Below, piece by piece: positions 5,866 to 10,403 of a DNA stretch of 10,403 nt. The number at the start of each line of letters is the position of its first letter. Position 1 is the stretch's first letter. The position numbers and the translations under genes are program-made. The DNA comes from Pseudomonadota bacterium (GTDB taxonomy: Bacteria; Pseudomonadota; Alphaproteobacteria; Acetobacterales; Acetobacteraceae), in the NCBI GenBank assembly GCA_021805485.1, contig JAJZFF010000135.1, forward strand, positions 1 to 10,403, read 5' to 3'. Under the pieces are notes generated by a model that saw only the letters and a program-made list of their open reading frames with translations, was not told the DNA's origin and made no database searches.

Positions 5866-6653
5866 TCCGACATCCCGCATTCGCCCCCGGCAGCGTCTGG
5901 CTGGCCGGCGCCGGCCCCGGCGACCCCGCGCTGCTGACGCTGGCGGCGCTGCACGCGATCGAGACCGCCGACGTGATCCTGCACGACGCGCTGGTGCCGG
6001 CGGAAATCCTCGCCCTCGCCCCGGCGGCGACGCGGCTGGTGCCGGCGGGCAAGCGGGCCGGCGGCATCCACACGCCGCAGCTCTCGATCAACGAGGACCT
6101 GATCGCCCTCGCCCGGCAGGACCTGCGGGTGCTGCGCCTGAAGGGGGGCGATCCGTTCGTGTTCGGCCGCGGCGGCGAGGAGTGCCTCGCCCTCGCCGCG
6201 GCGAGCATCCCCTTCCGCGTCATCCCCGGCATTTCCGCCGGCATCGGCGCCGCGAGTGCGGCGCATATGCCGATCACCCATCGCGGTGTCGCCCGCAGCG
6301 TGGTCTTCGCCACCGGCGAGGCGGGGCCGGCCGGCGGCGAGGTGGATTTCGCGGCACTCGGCCGCGCCGCCGATACGCTGGTGCTCTACATGGCGCGGCA
6401 GAATATCGGCCGGATCGCCGCCGCCCTGATCGCCGGCGGCCGCAGCCCGACCGACCCGCTCGCCTTCCTGCTCGACGCGACGACGCCGCGCGAGCGCGTC
6501 GTCCACACCACGATCGGCGCCGCCGCCGCCATCGCCGCCACCCTGCCGCCGGCCGCCACACTGGTGATCGTCGGTCCCGTCGCCGGAATCGGCGCGATGC
6601 TCGCGCCGCACCGCCCGGAAGCCGAACCCTCGATCCGCTCCGCACAAGGTTGA
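5862..6653 (+). CDS. cobA: Uroporphyrinogen-III C-methyltransferase (SUMT; CysG C-terminal domain equivalent)
   Basis: The 263-residue protein uses SAM to methylate uroporphyrinogen III twice, giving precorrin-2 for sirohaem (and cobalamin where present). All signature blocks are visible: VWLAGAGPGDPALLTL (12-27), HDALV (41-45), GKRAGGIHTPQ (63-73), LRLKGGDPFVFGRGGEE (91-107), PGISAGIGAASAAHMPITHRG (122-142) and LYMARQN (175-181). Length is normal for a stand-alone SUMT. The start overlaps the previous stop by four bases (ATGA), implying translational coupling. Placed between the ferrochelatase gene and cysJ, it most likely serves sirohaem supply for CysI. The symbol cobA is used in the SUMT sense; sumT would be equivalent. 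Confidence 0.93.
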   Translation: MIRHPAFAPGSVWLAGAGPGDPALLTLAALHAIETADVILHDALVPAEILALAPAATRLVPAGKRAGGIHTPQLSINEDLIALARQDLRVLRLKGGDPFVFGRGGEECLALAAASIPFRVIPGISAGIGAASAAHMPITHRGVARSVVFATGEAGPAGGEVDFAALGRAADTLVLYMARQNIGRIAAALIAGGRSPTDPLAFLLDATTPRERVVHTTIGAAAAIAATLPPAATLVIVGPVAGIGAMLAPHRPEAEPSIRSAQG

Positions 6654-6657
6654 CATC

Positions 6658-8406
6658 ATGACCCGCATCGCCGCCCTGCCCCGTTCCGCCCCTTTCGCCC
6701 CCGAGGACATCGCCGTTCTCGACAAGGTGATCGGCCGCGCCTCCAGCACGCAGCGCGCCTGGCTCGCCGGCTTCCTCGCTGGGATCGACGCCGCGAAGGG
6801 CGACGCCGCCGCCCCCGCCGCACCGCCGGCGGCGAAGACCAAACTCACCATCCTGTTCGCCACCGAATCCGGCAATGCCGAGGCGCTGGCCAATGCCGCG
6901 AAGAAGGACGCGCAGAAGCGCGGCTTCGCCCCCCGGGTGCTGGACATGGCGGACATCGCCCCCGCCGCGCTGGCCGAGGCCGAGAACCTGCTGGTCATCG
7001 CCTCGACCTGGGGCGAGGGCGAGGCGCCGCAGCGCGCCGCCCCGTTCATGCGCGCCCTGCTGGCCGAGGACGCGCCGGCGCTGAAGGGCGTCACCTTCGC
7101 CGTGCTCGCCCTCGGCGATTCCTCCTACGCGCAGTTCTGCGAGACCGGCCGGCAGATCGACGCGCGGCTTGAGGCGCTCGGCGCCCGCCGCATCGCCCCC
7201 CGGCTCGATTGCGATCTCGACTACGAGGCCCCGGCCGCGACGTTCATCGACAGCCTGTTCACCGCGCTCGCCCCGCAGGCCGATGCCGGCTCGGTCATCC
7301 ATGTCGATTTCCACCGCGCCGAAGGGGTGGAGATCAGCAAGGCCAACCCGTTCGAGGCGGAGGTTGCGGCGCTGCACCCGATCACCTCGTCGCGCTCGGA
7401 GAGCGAGACGCTGCATCTCGAACTCGACCTCACCGGCTCCGGCCTGAGCTACGAGCCGGGCGACACGCTGGGCATCGCGCCGACCAACGCGCCTTCGCTC
7501 GCCGATGCGATCCTCGGCGCGACCGGCCTTGCCGGCGACGCCGCGGCGCGCGAGGCGCTGATCCGCGAGCGCGACATCACCACCCTGACCCCGAAGCTGA
7601 TTGCCGATTATGCCGCGCTGACCGGCGAGGCGAAGCTCGCCGCCCTCGCCGCCGACGAGGCGGCGCGCACCGCCTTCATCGCCGGGCGCCAGCCGCTCGA
7701 CCTGTTCGAGGCGTTTCCGCACCGTCTCGATGCCGGCCAGCTCGCCGGCCTGCTGCGCAAGCTGCCGCCGCGCTACTACTCCATCGCCTCCTCGCAGAAG
7801 CTCGTGGGCGATGCGGCGCATCTCGCCATCGCCAAGGTCGCCTATGAAAGTGCCGGCCGGACGCGGCTCGGCGTCGCCTCCGGCATGGTCGCCGAGCGGC
7901 TGCGCGAGGGCGACACGCTGCCCATCCACATCAAGGCGAACCCGCATTTCCGCCTGCCCGAAGATTCTTCCGCGCCGATCGTGATGATCGGCGCCGGCAC
8001 CGGCATCGCCCCCTACCGCGCCTTCCTGCAGGAGCGCGAGGCGACCGGCGCGTCCGGCCGGACCTGGCTGATCTTCGGCCATCGCCGCTTCACCCACGAC
8101 TTCCTCTACCAGCTCGAAATCCAGGACTGGCTGAAGAGCGGCGTGCTGAACGAGATCGACCTCGCCTTCTCGCGCGACCAGCCCGAGAAGCGCTACGTGC
8201 AGCACGTGCTGTGGGAGCGGCGCGCGGCGCTGCAAGCCCAGCTCGCCGAGGGCGCGACGCTCTATCTCTGCGGCGACGCCAAGGCGATGGCCCGCGATGT
8301 CGACGCCACACTCGCGCACATCCTCGGCGGCGATGACGCCGCGAAGGGCCAGGCAGCACTCGATGCGCTGATCGCCGCCGGCCGCTACAAGAAGGACGTC
8401 TACTGA
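6658..8406 (+). CDS. cysJ: Sulfite reductase (NADPH) flavoprotein alpha subunit
   Basis: The 582-residue protein has the full diflavin-reductase layout. After a 60-residue lead with an Ala/Pro-rich linker comes an FMN flavodoxin domain (about 62-200) with LTILFATESGNAEALA (63-78), ASTWGEGEAP (115-124) and LGDSSYAQFCETGRQ (152-166). The FAD-binding domain (about 225-430) has RYYSIAS (372-378) and GVASGM (405-410). The NADPH domain has GAGTGIAPYRAFLQER (445-460), FGHRR..DFLY (473-484), LYLCGDAKAMARDVD (535-549) and the C-terminal RYKKDVY, close to RYQRDVY of E. coli CysJ. It passes electrons from NADPH through FAD and FMN to CysI. Length matches the family (about 600). The ATG lies four bases after the cobA stop, with AAGG eight bases upstream. 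In the usual enteric order cysI follows directly; here cysH intervenes. Confidence 0.96.
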   Translation: MTRIAALPRSAPFAPEDIAVLDKVIGRASSTQRAWLAGFLAGIDAAKGDAAAPAAPPAAKTKLTILFATESGNAEALANAAKKDAQKRGFAPRVLDMADIAPAALAEAENLLVIASTWGEGEAPQRAAPFMRALLAEDAPALKGVTFAVLALGDSSYAQFCETGRQIDARLEALGARRIAPRLDCDLDYEAPAATFIDSLFTALAPQADAGSVIHVDFHRAEGVEISKANPFEAEVAALHPITSSRSESETLHLELDLTGSGLSYEPGDTLGIAPTNAPSLADAILGATGLAGDAAAREALIRERDITTLTPKLIADYAALTGEAKLAALAADEAARTAFIAGRQPLDLFEAFPHRLDAGQLAGLLRKLPPRYYSIASSQKLVGDAAHLAIAKVAYESAGRTRLGVASGMVAERLREGDTLPIHIKANPHFRLPEDSSAPIVMIGAGTGIAPYRAFLQEREATGASGRTWLIFGHRRFTHDFLYQLEIQDWLKSGVLNEIDLAFSRDQPEKRYVQHVLWERRAALQAQLAEGATLYLCGDAKAMARDVDATLAHILGGDDAAKGQAALDALIAAGRYKKDVY

Positions 8407-9089
8407 TGAGCGAACCCGTCTCCGACCGCGCGCGTGCGACGCTGGACATGCTGCGCGCCGCACTGCACGCCCATCACGGCAGGATCGCGCTGGTCTCCTC
8501 CTTCGGCACCGAATCGGCCGTGCTGCTCGACATGGCGGCAAGGATCGACCGCGCCCTGCCGGTGATCTTCCTTGAAACCGGCAAGCTGTTTCCCGACACG
8601 ATCGCCTATCGCAACGCGCTGATCGCCCGGCTGCGGCTGCACGATGTCCGCACCATCCGGCCGGACCCCGCGCATCTCGCCGCGCTCGATCCGGATGGCG
8701 CGCTGTTCGGGCGCGACCCCGATCTCTGCTGCACCATCCGCAAGACCATGCCGCTGGATGCCGCCCTCGACGGGTTCGAGGCGTGGATTTCCGGCCGCAA
8801 GCGCACCCAGTCCGACCAGCGGGCGCGCATCCTGCCGATCGAGACCGGGCCGGACGGGCGGACCATCGTCAACCCGCTGCATGACTGGGAGCGCGCCGAT
8901 ATCGACGCCTATTTCGCCGCCCGGCGCCTGCCGCGCCACCCGCTGGAGGCGGAGGGCTTCCCCTCGATCGGCTGTGCCACCTGCACCCGCCGCGTGCGCC
9001 CCGGCGAGCCGCCGCGCGCCGGCCGCTGGAGCGGCACCAGCAAGACCGAATGCGGCATCTTCCTCGACCGCGCCGGCCAGGCCGCCTGA
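8406..9089 (+). CDS. cysH: Adenylylsulfate (APS) reductase, assimilatory, two-cysteine-pair type
   Basis: The 227-residue protein belongs to the PAPS/APS reductase family. It has the PP-loop SSFGTES (31-37), ETGKLFPDT (57-65), ISGRKRTQS (128-136) and the C-terminal catalytic segment KTECG (213-217, Cys216). It also has Cys108-Cys109 (DLCCTIRK) and Cys190-x-x-Cys193 (GCATC), the four ligands of a [4Fe-4S] cluster found in bacterial APS reductases and absent from E. coli CysH. It therefore probably reduces APS directly to sulfite with thioredoxin, so a CysC kinase would not be needed for this step. The family's usual ECGLH ending is ECGIF here. The start overlaps the cysJ stop by one base (TGATG). 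It supplies the substrate of CysJ/CysI. Confidence 0.95.
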   Translation: MSEPVSDRARATLDMLRAALHAHHGRIALVSSFGTESAVLLDMAARIDRALPVIFLETGKLFPDTIAYRNALIARLRLHDVRTIRPDPAHLAALDPDGALFGRDPDLCCTIRKTMPLDAALDGFEAWISGRKRTQSDQRARILPIETGPDGRTIVNPLHDWERADIDAYFAARRLPRHPLEAEGFPSIGCATCTRRVRPGEPPRAGRWSGTSKTECGIFLDRAGQAA

Positions 9090-9118
9090 CCCGACAACGC
9101 TAACCGAAAGATTGCACC

Positions 9119-10403
9119 ATGGCGGATCGTGACGTCATTCAACTCTCCCGCAACGAGGACATCAAGGCGCGGAGCGACTTTCTCCGCGGCACGCTGATCG
9201 AGGAATTCGGCCAGCAGGCGCTCGGCGGCCTCACCGAGGATGGCGGCCAGCTCGTCAAGTTCCACGGCATGTATGTCCAGGACGACCGCGACCTGCGCCC
9301 CGAGCGGGCGAAGCGCAAGCTCGACCGCGCCTACATGTTCATGGCCCGGCTGCGGATTCCCGCCGGCGTGCTGACGCCGCGCCAGTATCTCGCACTCGAC
9401 CGCATCGCCGACGAGCGGGCCAACGGCACCATCCGCGTGACCACGCGGCAGACGGTGCAGTTCCACGGCATCATCAAGTCGAACGTGCGCGCCGCGCTGC
9501 GGGCGATCGACGCCGCCCTGCTCGACACGATCGCGGCCTGCGGCGATGTGAACCGCAACGTGATCTCCACCGCCAACCCCTATCTCTCCCGCGCCCATGC
9601 CGAGGCGGCGGAAGCGGCGCGGGTGCTCTCGGCGCATTTCCTGCCGCGCACCGGCGCCTGGCGCGAGGTGTTCATCGGCGACGAGCGGGTGCTCGGCGGC
9701 GAGCCCGAGGCCGAGCCGATCTACGGCGCGACCTACCTGCCGCGCAAGTTCAAGATCGCCATCGCCGTGCCACCCTCGAACGATGTCGACGTCTTCGCCC
9801 ACGATCTCTCCTACATCGCCATCGTCGAGAACGGGGTGATCGCCGGGTATAACGTCGTGGTCGGCGGCGGCATGGGGGCGACGCATGGCGAGCCGGAGAC
9901 CTATCCGCGGGTGGGCGACGTGATCGGCTATTGCCCAGCGCATCTGCTGGTCGAGTCCGCCGAGGCGGTGCTGACCACCCAGCGCGATTTCGGCGACCGC
10001 GCCAACCGCAAGCACGCCCGGCTGAAATACACGATCGACACGCACGGGCTCGACTGGTTCCGCGCCGAGGTCAACCGCCGGATGAGCGCCCCGCTGGAAC
10101 CCGCCCGCCCCTTCGCCTTCGCCGGCAATCACGACCAACTCGGCTGGACCACCGACGCCGAGGGCCACCATCATCTCACCCTGAACATCGTCAACGGCCG
10201 CATCGCCGACCGCGACGATATGCGGCTGAAATCCGCCCTCGCCGCCATCGCCGCCCTGCCCGGCTTCATCGATACCGGCGCGATCGTGATGACCACCAAC
10301 CAGAACATCATCATCGCTCGCGCGAACGATGCCGAGCGCGCCGCGATCGACGCGATCCTGGCGGAACATTCGGTCGGTCAGGACGTGTCGCGCCTCGCCG
10401 AAG
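9119..10403 (+). CDS. cysI: Sulfite reductase haemoprotein beta subunit, truncated by window end
   Basis: An open frame from ATG 9119 runs without a stop to the right edge, giving 428 residues of an expected 550-570. It shows the sirohaem-sulfite reductase signature with sirohaem/anion-binding basic residues in TTRQTVQFHGIIK (108-120), GDVNRNV (142-148) and LPRKFK (207-212), followed by GGGMG (249-253). The early FHGMYVQDDRD segment (48-58) is typical of CysI of the NADPH type, partner of CysJ. The C-terminal cysteines that bind the [4Fe-4S] cluster and sirohaem lie beyond the window. The gene starts 29 bases after cysH with only a weak GAAAG upstream. It reduces sulfite to sulfide in the cytoplasm for cysteine synthesis. 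No lesion is visible in the part seen. Confidence 0.95.
   Translation, partial: MADRDVIQLSRNEDIKARSDFLRGTLIEEFGQQALGGLTEDGGQLVKFHGMYVQDDRDLRPERAKRKLDRAYMFMARLRIPAGVLTPRQYLALDRIADERANGTIRVTTRQTVQFHGIIKSNVRAALRAIDAALLDTIAACGDVNRNVISTANPYLSRAHAEAAEAARVLSAHFLPRTGAWREVFIGDERVLGGEPEAEPIYGATYLPRKFKIAIAVPPSNDVDVFAHDLSYIAIVENGVIAGYNVVVGGGMGATHGEPETYPRVGDVIGYCPAHLLVESAEAVLTTQRDFGDRANRKHARLKYTIDTHGLDWFRAEVNRRMSAPLEPARPFAFAGNHDQLGWTTDAEGHHHLTLNIVNGRIADRDDMRLKSALAAIAALPGFIDTGAIVMTTNQNIIIARANDAERAAIDAILAEHSVGQDVSRLAE

Noticed and set aside
4770..6653. 627-residue plus-strand open frame
   Set aside because: Its first part is the antisense of the Lrp/AsnC gene and crosses the intergenic region; only the part from ATG 5862 matches a family (SUMT). 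The long N-terminal extension is a GC-rich artefact.
5379..7094. 571-residue minus-strand open frame
   Set aside because: It is antisense to three well-supported genes, low in complexity and has no family motif.
6274..8541. 755-residue minus-strand open frame
   Set aside because: It lies opposite cysJ and parts of cobA and cysH, is Arg/Gly/Ala-rich with no motif, and results from codon bias on the real strand.
8909..10369. 486-residue minus-strand open frame
   Set aside because: It is antisense to cysI, which has clear sulfite reductase motifs. The cysI frame is open to the window edge.
1..10403. CRISPR array, prophage, toxin-antitoxin or defence genes
   Set aside because: No regularly spaced repeats and no motifs of such systems were seen on either strand.

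Overview
The window is GC-rich (except in the first 1.4 kb and in one short intergenic gap) and looks like a chromosomal segment of an alphaproteobacterium. Gene content and the style of the insertion-sequence debris fit Rhodospirillales/Acetobacteraceae (for example an Acidiphilium-like organism), but the genus is an inference I cannot test here. It falls into three parts. Positions 1-1393 are insertion-sequence debris: the last 36 codons of an IS630-family transposase (1-111), then a heavily decayed IS5/IS1182-type DDE transposase pseudogene (207-875) and about 500 bases with no recognisable gene. This stretch abuts the 3' end of an intact tRNA-Val(CAC) gene (1394-1468, minus strand) that has its own well-spaced promoter.

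The second part is a minus-strand block of three genes, read from 4006 down to 1530: a DUF1295 steroid-5-alpha-reductase-like membrane protein, a cyclopropane-fatty-acyl-phospholipid-synthase-like SAM methyltransferase, and a small polytopic membrane protein whose start overlaps the methyltransferase stop. It is probably a membrane-lipid modification operon. Divergent from it is moaB (4089-4628), a molybdopterin-cofactor gene, which converges on an Lrp/AsnC regulator (4644-5153, minus).

The third part (5305 to the right edge) is a tightly packed plus-strand assimilatory sulfate/sulfite reduction operon, divergent from the Lrp/AsnC gene. It holds a stand-alone precorrin-2 dehydrogenase/ferrochelatase, a uroporphyrinogen-III C-methyltransferase, cysJ (sulfite reductase flavoprotein), cysH (two-cysteine-pair, APS-type reductase) and cysI (sulfite reductase haemoprotein, cut by the window end after 428 residues). 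The genes form one pathway: CysH makes sulfite, CysJ and CysI reduce it to sulfide, and the first two genes make the sirohaem that CysI needs. The divergent intergenic region (5154-5304) is strikingly AT-rich, carries an imperfect palindrome and a candidate -10 box, and is the likely control point.

I saw no CRISPR array, integrase, phage gene or clearly undescribed multi-gene system. The most unusual points are the J-H-I gene order, the two-gene form of CysG, the unrecognised membrane protein coupled to the CFA-like enzyme, and the layered IS debris against the tRNA 3' end.
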